A DNA stretch of 64,000 bases from assembly GCA_040307975.1 (NCBI GenBank), contig JAWRIJ010000080.1:16290-80289 (forward strand), in the 5' to 3' direction. The translations under genes were made by a program, and so were the position numbers. The notes beneath the pieces were generated by a model. The model was not told the DNA's origin. It did no database searches and saw nothing but the letters and a program-made list of their open reading frames with translations. Positions 43,193 to 51,390 of this stretch are shown here, one piece after another (position 1 is the stretch's first letter; the number at the start of each line of letters is the position of its first letter). The stretch is from Hominicoprocola sp040307975 (GTDB lineage: Bacteria > Bacillota > Clostridia > Oscillospirales > Oscillospiraceae).

Positions 43193-43788
43193 TGTTTGTG
43201 TATGAGAAAAAGCTGCAATACCCCGTCAAGATCGCAACGCCGAATCCCAAGCTGGCTGCGGTCATCATCTCGCAGTACGGCGGGCCGGACGGCGAGCTCG
43301 GCGCTTCGATGCGCTACCTGAGCCAGCGCTTTTCGATGCCCTACCCCGAACTCAAGGGCCTTCTGACCGACATCGGCACGGAGGAGCTTGGACACCTTGA
43401 GATGGTCGGCACAATTATCCACCAGCTCACCCGAAACTTAACCGACGAGCAGGCAAAGACCGCAGGCTTCGATACCTACTTCGTCGACCGCACGGCGGGC
43501 GTCTACCCCACCGCCGCGTCCGGCTTCCCGTGGAGCGCCGCAAGCATGGCGGTCAAGGGCGACCTGATTGCCGACCTGACCGAGGACCTTGCCGCGGAAC
43601 AGAAAGCGCGCGTGACCTACGACAACATCCTGCGTCTTTCCGACGACCCCGACGTAAACGACGTCATCAAGTTCCTGCGCGCCCGCGAGATCGTCCACTT
43701 CCAGCGCTTCGGCGAGGGTTTGCGCCTCGCTCGTGAGAAAATGGACGAAAAGAACGTATACTATATTAACCCGAGCTTCGACAAGTAA
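43192..43788 (+). CDS. cotJC: Spore coat manganese catalase-like protein CotJC
   Basis: 198-residue member of the manganese catalase family in the spore coat. Candidate metal ligands lie in GELGASMRYLSQRF, GTEELGHLEM, DLAAEQKARVTY and REIVHFQRFGE, a four-helix di-metal layout. GGGAGGG sets the ATG at 43192. It is translated together with cotJAB, and a bidirectional terminator follows. Confidence 0.93.
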   Translation: MFVYEKKLQYPVKIATPNPKLAAVIISQYGGPDGELGASMRYLSQRFSMPYPELKGLLTDIGTEELGHLEMVGTIIHQLTRNLTDEQAKTAGFDTYFVDRTAGVYPTAASGFPWSAASMAVKGDLIADLTEDLAAEQKARVTYDNILRLSDDPDVNDVIKFLRAREIVHFQRFGEGLRLAREKMDEKNVYYINPSFDK

Positions 43789-43798
43789 AGAATCAAGA

Positions 43799-43834
43799 AA
43801 AAGCGGGTGGAATCAATGATTTCCACCCGCTTTT
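43799..43834. terminator. Bidirectional terminator after cotJC
   Basis: A 14-bp perfect stem (43799-43812 with 43821-43834) and an 8-base loop. A- and T-rich flanks serve both cotJC and the converging gene ending at 43842. Confidence 0.9.
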
Positions 43835-43841
43835 GCAATTA

Positions 43842-44570
43842 TTACGCTGTGATTTCAAGCGCTTCGCCGCTGTTTTTGCCACCGAAGCGCTTGCGGAGGA
43901 TATCCTCCTTATTGTCCGCCGCGGTGACGGTGCGTGTCGTGCCGCCGGAGATGTAGAACTTGCCGCACTCAGGACAAATGCCCGTGTGATAGGTCACGGA
44001 CTGGCTGACAACCTTGCGATCCTCGCGCTCTGCCTTTGCCCGCTCGCGGACGACGTGCTCCATCTCGTGTCCGCGCACGGCGGCCTGCGCCGCTTTCGGG
44101 TCAACGTGTGTCGCCGTCTTGAATGAAACGCCAGGGTCGTCCGAGCCGTCCTGATACTTGCGTTTGGCGCAGGTCTCGCATTTAGCGTCGTCCATGACTT
44201 CGGCGGCGGATTTTGTGTCCTTCACGCCGGATACCCCGTTCTCCGTGGTGGTTTCCCATGGGAGCCGGCCGTTTGCCGCGTCGACCTCCTCCGGCGGAAC
44301 GCCAAGTCCGGGAAATCGCAGGCGCATACGCGTGGCAAGCTCTTCCGGGCCGAAGCCCTCCGGAACATAGGGCATCTCAGAGGGTGCGAGCGGTGCGTTT
44401 GCCGCCACGGCTGCGGTTCCCGCCGCTGCCGCCGCGCCGATCGCCACAGGCTGTTTATCCTGCCGCGTCATGGGAGCGGACGCGGACACGGCGCGCGCAG
44501 CCGGACTCATCATGTATTGCGGTTGCTGCCACATGGCGGTTACTCCGCCGTATCCGATCGCGCCGGCCAT
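43842..44570 (-). CDS. Metalloprotease-like protein with HExxH and two CxxC pairs
   Basis: 242-residue protein with an alanine-rich, low-complexity first 70 residues and a compact C-terminal domain. That domain has KCETCAKRKYQDGSDDPGVS, a zincin-like RGHEMEHVVRERAKA and ICPECGKFYISGGTT. It resembles the SprA-related putative metalloproteases found in Clostridia. The CxxC pairs probably bind structural zinc. No secretion signal is visible. It lies 39 bases after an aminotransferase gene and near coat genes, so a spore role is possible. Confidence 0.7.
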   Translation of the reverse strand: MAGAIGYGGVTAMWQQPQYMMSPAARAVSASAPMTRQDKQPVAIGAAAAAGTAAVAANAPLAPSEMPYVPEGFGPEELATRMRLRFPGLGVPPEEVDAANGRLPWETTTENGVSGVKDTKSAAEVMDDAKCETCAKRKYQDGSDDPGVSFKTATHVDPKAAQAAVRGHEMEHVVRERAKAEREDRKVVSQSVTYHTGICPECGKFYISGGTTRTVTAADNKEDILRKRFGGKNSGEALEITA

Positions 44571-44609
44571 CTTGACGCACCCCCTTTCCCTCTTGCCGCA
44601 GCGGGCGGC

Positions 44610-45776
44610 TTACGTCATCTTTTCTTTTAACGTACTGAGACGGTCAAGCGCCTCTAAAAGCGTCTCGTCCTTCTTGGCAAAGTGGACGCGGACGATATTC
44701 TGTACATCCTCCTTGAAGAACGACGTGCCCGGAACGCAGGCGACGCCTACCTTGACCGCCATCTCCTCACAGAACTCGACGTCGGTCTGCCCCTTTTTCA
44801 TATACGGGCCGATATTCACGAGCGTGAAGTAGGTTCCCTGCGGGTCGGTAAACGGGATGCCGAGGTTTTTCAGGCCATCCGTAAAGAGCTTCTTCATATG
44901 CGCGTAATGCGCCTGAAACTCCGTATAATAGCTATCCGGCATATCAAGACCGGCGATTGCCGCTTCCATCAGCGGCGCGGGCGCGCCAACGGTGTTGAAG
45001 TCGTGGTATTGCTTGACGCGATCCATGAGCTCTTTGGGAGCAATGGCATAGCCGAGGCGCCAGCCGGTGATCGAATAGGTCTTGCTGAGGCTTGAGCAGC
45101 TGACCGTCCGCTCCCACATACCGGGCAGGGAATTCATATAGATATGCTGATTGCCGTCGTAGACGATGTGCTCATAAGGCTCGTCCATAATGGCATAAAC
45201 GTCGTACTTAACGCACAAATCCGCAATGAGCTTGAGCTCGTCGTAAGTAAATACCTTACCGCTGGGATTGGATGGGTTGCAAATCAGGATCGCCTTGATT
45301 CCCCGCTTAAACGCATCCTCCAGCACGTTGGGGTCAAAGTTGAACGCGGGCGGCGTCAGCGGGATGTAGATCGGCTCGCAGTCCGCGAGGATAAGCTGAG
45401 CGTGATAGTTTTCAAAATACGGGCTGAACAGCGCCACCTTGTCGCCGGGATTCGTCAGCGCAAAAATCGTGTCTACCATGGCTTCGGTCGAGCCAATGGT
45501 GACGACCTCCTCCGTCTCGGGGTCAAGCTTTCTGCCCATGAAGCGCCCACACTTGCGCGCAAGCGCCTGGCGAAAATTCGGCGCGCCCATGGTGATGGGA
45601 TACTGGTGCGGCCCGATCGAAGCGATCTCGGCGAGCCGGTCGGTGATCGCTTTGGGCGGGTCAAAATCCGGAAAGCCCTGTGACAGGTTAATTGCGTTGT
45701 GAGCGATGGCAATGCGCGTCATGCGGCGGATCACGGAATCGGTAAAAAGCGCGTTCTTACGGCTGAGCTCTTTCAT
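44610..45776 (-). CDS. PLP-dependent aminotransferase, class I/II
   Basis: 388-residue aminotransferase. The PLP lysine is in SSLSKTYSITGWRLGY, and INLSQGFPDFDPPK and ICNPSNPSGKVF are typical of the aspartate/kynurenine/methionine-type group. ATG 45776 follows TTTGGAG; an ATG ten codons upstream has a poor site. The substrate cannot be read from sequence alone. It has its own promoter. Confidence 0.9.
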   Translation of the reverse strand: MKELSRKNALFTDSVIRRMTRIAIAHNAINLSQGFPDFDPPKAITDRLAEIASIGPHQYPITMGAPNFRQALARKCGRFMGRKLDPETEEVVTIGSTEAMVDTIFALTNPGDKVALFSPYFENYHAQLILADCEPIYIPLTPPAFNFDPNVLEDAFKRGIKAILICNPSNPSGKVFTYDELKLIADLCVKYDVYAIMDEPYEHIVYDGNQHIYMNSLPGMWERTVSCSSLSKTYSITGWRLGYAIAPKELMDRVKQYHDFNTVGAPAPLMEAAIAGLDMPDSYYTEFQAHYAHMKKLFTDGLKNLGIPFTDPQGTYFTLVNIGPYMKKGQTDVEFCEEMAVKVGVACVPGTSFFKEDVQNIVRVHFAKKDETLLEALDRLSTLKEKMT

Positions 45777-45822
45777 GATGGTAAACTCCAAACATACTGA
45801 TTTCAATATTATCTCTTATATT

Positions 45823-45851
45823 ATTATATCTCCGCCGCCGGAAAAAGGCAA
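45823..45851 (-). promoter_or_regulatory. Vegetative promoter of the aminotransferase gene
   Basis: On the minus strand TTGCCT (45846-45851), a 17-base spacer and TATAAT (45823-45828), between the upstream terminator and the gene. Confidence 0.75.
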
Positions 45852-45862
45852 GAAAGAATTGC

Positions 45863-45896
45863 AAAAGCGGGCGGCCGGACCATACCGACCGCCCGC
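45863..45896 (-). terminator. Terminator of the cysteine-rich coat candidate
   Basis: On the minus strand an 8-bp GC stem (45889-45896 with 45867-45874), possibly extended inward, followed by TTTT. Confidence 0.75.
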
Positions 45897-45911
45897 TCGG
45901 ACAAAAATCCT

Positions 45912-46751
45912 TTACTTTCCGCAGCCGCATCCGCCGGAACTGCCGCCGACGTCGGCGTCGCAGACGGCGTTTGACGGGAAGAACGAATCCACGGGGAAAT
46001 CGACGTCAGCGAAGATCGAGCAAGGGTCCTCTGCGCTGCCAATGCCAGCAACGGTGCACTCCTCTGTCGGAACGCAGTAGTCGAACACAGGAATGAGCAG
46101 CTGTGTGTCGCGCTCAAGGCGCACGATGGAGAACTGCCCGAGGGAGACGCAAACACGGCGGCTCTGCGACTCATCGAGAATGAGCGGCTCGTCGAAGGCG
46201 GCAAGGATACCTTCGGGCACGCCGGTGAGAACGCCCGGGACATAGTGGCAGTTGTCGACAAAGCTTGCGCTAAGCAGCAACGGGTCAATGACCTCGACAT
46301 AAGCCGTGGGCAGATCGGCGGTTAGGTCAAGCTGGACGTCCAGCTCGTCGGCGATCGGCTCAGACGAAAAAATCTTCGGGCCGCTCTCACCGCCGCAGAG
46401 GATCACGCGCTTTCCGAAGGTGGCAAGACCCTCGACCTCGGTATAGCGGGTGCTGCCGCTGAGCGCCTGGAGCGTGATCTTGTAATAGAAACGCATATCG
46501 ACCGTATAGTAGCCGCGGTTGAAGTTGACGGGCTCGACGTCGACGAACGTGTAAAGCAGCGTCGCGCTGCCTCCGCGGATGCCTTGTGCCGCGGCGAGCA
46601 CCTCCTGCGCCGACTGAGTGGGATAGAAGCGCAGGTCCTCGATGCAGTCCTTGTCCCTGCAGGACGAGAAGATCTTCTTCGTATGGATGCAGACAGCCTC
46701 GCGGACGCCGTTCGCGCCGCTGATCGGCCCGGCGGTCACTTTTTCAGCCAT
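45912..46751 (-). CDS. Cysteine-rich protein, spore coat candidate
   Basis: 279-residue protein without a known domain that I can name. It has paired cysteines near the start (AVCIHTKKIFSSCRDKDCIE), a long beta-rich middle (FNRGYYTVDMRFYYKITLQA) and a glycine/cysteine end (GGSSGGCGCGK). Similar proteins occur in spore-forming Clostridia. A SigK-type promoter sits upstream, and cotJ genes are 3 kb away. Disulfide cross-linking in the coat would suit the cysteines; this is inference. Confidence 0.65.
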   Translation of the reverse strand: MAEKVTAGPISGANGVREAVCIHTKKIFSSCRDKDCIEDLRFYPTQSAQEVLAAAQGIRGGSATLLYTFVDVEPVNFNRGYYTVDMRFYYKITLQALSGSTRYTEVEGLATFGKRVILCGGESGPKIFSSEPIADELDVQLDLTADLPTAYVEVIDPLLLSASFVDNCHYVPGVLTGVPEGILAAFDEPLILDESQSRRVCVSLGQFSIVRLERDTQLLIPVFDYCVPTEECTVAGIGSAEDPCSIFADVDFPVDSFFPSNAVCDADVGGSSGGCGCGK

Positions 46752-46800
46752 TCCAAAAACCTCCTGAATTAAGTACTTCGAAAGAGAAGCCTTTCAGTTC

Positions 46801-46826
46801 AGTGTATGACGGGCGCGGGAATTGGT
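46801..46826 (-). promoter_or_regulatory. SigK-type promoter candidate for the coat candidate
   Basis: On the minus strand AC (46825-46826), 16 bases, then CATACACT (46801-46808). This fits the late mother-cell consensus AC-N16-CATAnnnT, about 50 bases before the start codon. Confidence 0.45.
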
Positions 46827-46839
46827 GCGGAAATGAGAC

Positions 46840-46868
46840 TGTACAAAAATAGAAAGCTGCGCTATACT
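46840..46868 (+). promoter_or_regulatory. Vegetative promoter of the DUF4364 gene
   Basis: TGTACA (46840-46845), a 17-base spacer and TATACT (46863-46868), 34 bases before the ATG. Confidence 0.7.
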
Positions 46869-46902
46869 ATATACAAATATGGTTTTTTGAAAGGGACGCG
46901 AT

Positions 46903-47436
46903 ATGCCGCAGGTTGGATTCATTCGGAGCAAAGCGGAGATCAAATATCTCATTTTATATATTGCCGAGCGTTTGATCGCTCCGGTGCCCTTCGAGGTCAT
47001 GCAGGAATTGACAATGTGCGACCCCGCCGTCGAGTTCTTTGACTTTTCGGAGTGCCTGAGCTACCTCGTTGACACGGAGCACATGACGTGCTCAAAGGAC
47101 GACCTGTATGCTATCACGGAAAAAGGCGTCCAAAACGGGCGCGCCTGCGCGGACGAGATTCCCTACTCCGTACGGCTCAAGGCTGACGGGCTCACGGAAA
47201 AGGCAAATCAGCGCATCAAGCGCCAAAAGCAGGTGCAGTCCTCCATCACGCAGCGGAAAAACGGGTTGTACGACGTGCATCTTTCCTTTAACGACGACAC
47301 GGGGCGGCCGCTTTGGGCAATGGAACTCGCCGTTCCGGACGAAAAGCGGGCGAAATCGCTGGACAAACGCTTCCAAAATAGTCCGGAGCAGCTTTACTCC
47401 GAGCTTATCAAGCTTTTATTTCCTGATGAAAAATGA
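46903..47436 (+). CDS. DUF4364 family protein
   Basis: 177-residue protein with an N-terminal winged-helix-like region (KAEIKYLILYIAERLIAPVP, then LSYLVDTEHMTCSKDDLYAI) and a C-terminal domain with RKNGLYDVHLSFNDDTG. The family is widespread in Clostridia and is suspected to regulate transcription. It has its own promoter. A shared terminator separates it from dnaE, which runs the other way. Confidence 0.82.
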   Translation: MPQVGFIRSKAEIKYLILYIAERLIAPVPFEVMQELTMCDPAVEFFDFSECLSYLVDTEHMTCSKDDLYAITEKGVQNGRACADEIPYSVRLKADGLTEKANQRIKRQKQVQSSITQRKNGLYDVHLSFNDDTGRPLWAMELAVPDEKRAKSLDKRFQNSPEQLYSELIKLLFPDEK

Positions 47437-47463
47437 GGATGGGGGTTCCCATCCTCATTTTTT
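47429..47463. terminator. Bidirectional terminator between DUF4364 and dnaE
   Basis: A 13-bp perfect stem (47431-47443 with 47448-47460), a 4-base loop, and A- and T-runs on both sides. Confidence 0.9.
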
Positions 47464-47467
47464 GACT

Positions 47468-50400
47468 TCATTTGACGACTACGTTTTCCTCGCCCAGCTT
47501 TTCCCGCATCTCGCGCACGAGCGAATCGTGCAGGTCGCAGGTCGTGCCGATCAGCTTACCCGTGTCCGCAAGGCGGATTTTGACAGGGTTTCCCTTCCCC
47601 TCAAACATATAGATCACGCGCCGGAAATGCGCCATCTCCGGCGAATCCATGGAAGGTATCTTCAAATAGAGCGTCTTTCCCTGCTTTGCACCCGCTTCGC
47701 CGCTCACGGCGGCTTCGGGCGGCACGCCCTCAGCGAGCGGATAGGCGGAGTCGCACATCAACTGCGGCGCTTTTTCGTCGCGCACAGACAGTTTGCCGCG
47801 CGCGCAGATGACCTGCCCCTCCTTTAAATAGCTGCCGCAGGATTCAAGACAGCGTGTGAAGCAGAGCATCTCCATTGCGCCCGTGTCGTCTTCGAGCGTA
47901 ACGTACGCCATAAGCGTGTTCTTTTTGGTCGTCTTGGTTTTGCTGGCGGTCACGACGCCGGCAAGCAGAATGCGCTGTTCGTCGGAAAAAACGGTCGGCC
48001 CGCCCTCTTGCGCAAAGTCGTCGCGTATTTTGCCAATCGGTACGGCGCCCGCCGCACGCGCCGCGGCGCGATAAGCGTCCATCGGGTGTCCGGAGAGATA
48101 AAGCCCCGTCGTTTCCTTTTCCATCGCCATTTTCTCCGCATCGGAGAATTCCGGAATGTCCGGCAGCGACAGCTCCGCTTGGCGCGGCGCGTCCCCACCC
48201 ATGCCGAAAAAGTCGATCTGTCCATCCAAATTGGCGCGGCTGCTGCTTGCAATGCCGTCCATGACCTTTTCGTAGACGCGTATAAGCTGTGAGCGCTTAT
48301 AGCCCATGGAGTCGAACGCACCCGCACGGATGAGGTTCTCAACCGCACGTTTGTTCATGTCCGCGCCGTCCATGCGGCGGCAGAAGTCCTGAAAATCGGC
48401 AAACGGGCCGTTTTTGTTCCGATCCGCCGTCAGCCGGGCAATGAGCCCGCGCCCAATATTCTTGATGGCAACAAGGCCGAAGCGGATACCGTCCTCCTCC
48501 ACCGAGAAGCCACCCTGCGAGTGGTTGACGTCCGGCGGCAGGAGTGCGATGCCGCAGTCCTTGCACTCGGCAAAGTACTCGTTGACCTTCTCGGACGAGT
48601 CGAGCACACTGGAAAGCAGCGCCGCCATGTACTCCTTGGTATAGTGGCGCTTACAGTACGCCGTCTGATACGCGACGACCGCGTAGGACACCGCGTGCGC
48701 TTTGTTGAAGGCATAGTTGGCGAAGTCGTAGATATCCTGATAGATCGCCTCGGCGGTCTCAACGGAAATGCCGTTCGCAACGCAGCCGGATATCCCGCGC
48801 TCCGAATCTCCGTAGACGAAAGTATGCCGCTCTTTTTCGACGTCCTTCGCTTTCTTCTTGCTCATGGCGCGGCGAATCATGTCCGCCTGCCCAAGCGAGT
48901 AGCCCGCGAGGCGGCGGAAGATCTCGATGACCTGCTCCTGATAGACGATGCAGCCGTAGGTCACGCGCAAAATCGGCTCCAGCGACGGGTGCATATAGCG
49001 CACGAGCTTTGGGTCGTGCTTGCTCGCGATAAAGCGCGGGATAGAGTCCATCGGGCCGGGACGGTAAAGCGCAATGATAGCGGTCAGATCCTCGACATTT
49101 TCAGGTTTTAAGCCCACGCACACGCCTGTCATGCCCGCCGATTCAAGTTGGAACACGCCCGAAGTCTTCCCCTGCTGAAGCATTTCGTAGGTCGCGGGAT
49201 CGTTTTTGGGGATGCTCGCAAGCGTAAAGGATTTCTCCTTTGCCTGAATCATCTTTACGGCATCGTCGAGTATCGTGAGGTTGCGAAGCCCAAGAAAATC
49301 CATCTTGAGGAGTCCGAGCTCCTCCAACGTGACCATCGTATACTGGCAGACGATCGTCTCGTCGTTGCGCGCAAGCGGGACATAGTTGACGACGGGCTCC
49401 TTGGTGATGACGACGCCTGCCGCGTGGGTCGATGCGTGGCGAGGCATGCCCTCCAGCGCTTTCGCCGTATCGATGAGGCGCTTTACCTGCTCGTCGTTTT
49501 CGTACTTTTCGCGCAACTCTCGCGAGAGCCGGAGCGCATCGTCAAGCGTGATGTGCAGCGCGCTGGGAATGAGCTTTGCGATCACGTCGCAGTCGGCGTA
49601 GCTCATGTTGAGCGCGCGGCCGACGTCGCGGACGACGCCGCGCGCCGCCATTGTGCCGAATGTCACAATCTGCGCGACGTGGTCCTCCCCGTACTTGCGC
49701 CGGACGTACTCCACGACCTCGCCGCGCCGCGTATCGCCGAAATCCATGTCAATATCAGGCATGGAAACGCGCTCAGGGTTCAAAAAACGTTCAAAATAGA
49801 GCGCGTATTGCATGGGATCGATATCCGTGATGCGCAGGCAGTACGACACCATGCTTCCGGCCGCGCTGCCGCGTCCCGGACCGACGGGGATGCCGACGTT
49901 CTTTGCATAGCGTACAAAATCGGAAACGATAAGAAAATAGTCCGTAAAGCCCATTTTCTCAATCATATTCAGCTCATATTCGAGCTGCTTGCGATATTCG
50001 GGGCTCCCCTCTCCGTAACGCTCGGCGTAGCCCTCGTCGCAGAGCTTTTTGAGATAGGTAACGCTGTCGTAGCCCGCGGGCAGCTTGAACTCCGGCAGGT
50101 GGTATTTGCCAAAGGTGAACTCCACATTGCACCGCTCGGCGATTTTCCCCGTGTTTTCGACCGCCTCGGGGTATTCGGGAAAAAGCGCCGCCATTTCCTC
50201 CGTCGAGCGGAGATAGAAATTCTGCGGCTCGTAGCGCATACGGTTCTCGTCGTCCACGGTCTTGCCCGTTTGGATGCACAGCAGCACGTCGTGTGCGGCG
50301 GCGTCCTCGCGACGCAGATAGTGCGCGTCGTTGGTCACGACGAGCGGGAGCCCCGTCTCCTCGTGGAGCTTCAGGATGCCTTTGTTGACGATTGCCTGAT

Positions 50401-50950
50401 CGCGGATGCCGTGATCTTGCAGCTCCAAATAAAAATGTTCGGGGCCGAATATTTCAGAGAGCGTCAGGGCATATTCCTTCGCGCCGTCGTAGTCCCCCGC
50501 CCTCAGCCGGCGCGGAATCTCGCCCGCGAGGCAGGCGGAAAGCGCGATCAGCCCCTCATGATGCTCTCGCAACAGCTCCAAATCGATGCGCGGCTTGATG
50601 TAAAATCCCTCAATGTGCGCCATAGAGACCATGTAGGAGAGGTTACGATAGCCCGTCTCGTTTTCGCACAGCAGCACCAAATGGCGCGCCTCGGCGTCAA
50701 ATTCGTGCTGCTTCTGAAAACGCGTGCGCGGCGCGACGTAGACCTCGCAGCCGATGATCGGCTTGACGCCCTCCGCCTTACAGGCGCGATAAAAGTCGAT
50801 CACACCGTACATTACGCCATGATCGGTGATTGCGCAGGCATCCTGCCCCATCGACCTAATGAGCTTTGGCAGGTCGCGGATGCGGCAGGCGCCGTCGAGC
50901 AGGCTGTATTCCGTGTGCACATGCAGATGGGCAAACGACATCTTACGCAT
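47468..50950 (-). CDS. dnaE: DNA polymerase III alpha subunit
   Basis: Replicative C-family polymerase; 1160 residues. The N-terminal PHP domain (FAHLHVHTEYSLLDG, then CAITDHGVMYG) is followed by the polymerase core with catalytic aspartates in PDIDMDFGDTRR, a helix-hairpin-helix region and an OB fold near residues 990-1080. There is no DnaQ-type exonuclease, as expected for DnaE rather than PolC. It starts inside the end of the C_GCAxxG_C_C gene and is the last gene of the hprK run. Confidence 0.98.
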   Translation of the reverse strand: MRKMSFAHLHVHTEYSLLDGACRIRDLPKLIRSMGQDACAITDHGVMYGVIDFYRACKAEGVKPIIGCEVYVAPRTRFQKQHEFDAEARHLVLLCENETGYRNLSYMVSMAHIEGFYIKPRIDLELLREHHEGLIALSACLAGEIPRRLRAGDYDGAKEYALTLSEIFGPEHFYLELQDHGIRDQAIVNKGILKLHEETGLPLVVTNDAHYLRREDAAAHDVLLCIQTGKTVDDENRMRYEPQNFYLRSTEEMAALFPEYPEAVENTGKIAERCNVEFTFGKYHLPEFKLPAGYDSVTYLKKLCDEGYAERYGEGSPEYRKQLEYELNMIEKMGFTDYFLIVSDFVRYAKNVGIPVGPGRGSAAGSMVSYCLRITDIDPMQYALYFERFLNPERVSMPDIDMDFGDTRRGEVVEYVRRKYGEDHVAQIVTFGTMAARGVVRDVGRALNMSYADCDVIAKLIPSALHITLDDALRLSRELREKYENDEQVKRLIDTAKALEGMPRHASTHAAGVVITKEPVVNYVPLARNDETIVCQYTMVTLEELGLLKMDFLGLRNLTILDDAVKMIQAKEKSFTLASIPKNDPATYEMLQQGKTSGVFQLESAGMTGVCVGLKPENVEDLTAIIALYRPGPMDSIPRFIASKHDPKLVRYMHPSLEPILRVTYGCIVYQEQVIEIFRRLAGYSLGQADMIRRAMSKKKAKDVEKERHTFVYGDSERGISGCVANGISVETAEAIYQDIYDFANYAFNKAHAVSYAVVAYQTAYCKRHYTKEYMAALLSSVLDSSEKVNEYFAECKDCGIALLPPDVNHSQGGFSVEEDGIRFGLVAIKNIGRGLIARLTADRNKNGPFADFQDFCRRMDGADMNKRAVENLIRAGAFDSMGYKRSQLIRVYEKVMDGIASSSRANLDGQIDFFGMGGDAPRQAELSLPDIPEFSDAEKMAMEKETTGLYLSGHPMDAYRAAARAAGAVPIGKIRDDFAQEGGPTVFSDEQRILLAGVVTASKTKTTKKNTLMAYVTLEDDTGAMEMLCFTRCLESCGSYLKEGQVICARGKLSVRDEKAPQLMCDSAYPLAEGVPPEAAVSGEAGAKQGKTLYLKIPSMDSPEMAHFRRVIYMFEGKGNPVKIRLADTGKLIGTTCDLHDSLVREMREKLGEENVVVK

Positions 50951-51386
50951 CTTCCTCGCTTAAAATGGTTTCGACCGCTTCAACAGCGGATGCGATTATC
51001 ACGCCGCAGTGACTGGCAATGCCAAGCGCCTTGACGGCGTCGCTCGGCTCTTCCTTCTTATTTTGCAGCAGCTCATGGCAGCGCAGCGCGGCAAACTGGT
51101 CGTGAAAGCGCTGTTGCAGTTCCTTGGCGCGCATGGCGGCGCGGCGCTTGCCGAGCGCGGGGTCGCTTGTCACGTCGCCGCCCAAAATCAGGTCCAGCGC
51201 CATGATGCCGCCGACAACGGCGCCGCAGAGCTCGCCCGTGCCGGCGCCGCCGCCGAAGCCTGCGGCAAGGCGCAGCGCGGTTTCCTCGGATATGTCGTAC
51301 TTGTCGCTAAACGCGGCAAGTACGCTCTGAGCGCAGTTATAGCCCTTTTCGTGGTAAGCGTTTGCAATCTCCATACGATCATTCAT
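50943..51386 (-). CDS. C_GCAxxG_C_C family redox protein
   Basis: 147-residue protein named for its cysteine motif, seen here as GYNCAQSVL, GELCGAVVGGIMAL and a late HCGVIIASAVEAVE. The family is thought to bind metal or act in electron transfer in anaerobes; the function is unproven. AAAGGAG precedes the ATG at 51386. It lies four bases after whiA and overlaps dnaE by eight. Confidence 0.88.
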   Translation of the reverse strand: MNDRMEIANAYHEKGYNCAQSVLAAFSDKYDISEETALRLAAGFGGGAGTGELCGAVVGGIMALDLILGGDVTSDPALGKRRAAMRAKELQQRFHDQFAALRCHELLQNKKEEPSDAVKALGIASHCGVIIASAVEAVETILSEEDA

Positions 51387-51390
51387 CGCG

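Noticed and set aside
49148..51034. A 628-codon open frame on the plus strand opposite dnaE
   Set aside because: It mirrors the dnaE coding frame. High GC leaves few stops on the opposite strand, and the translation has no recognisable domain.
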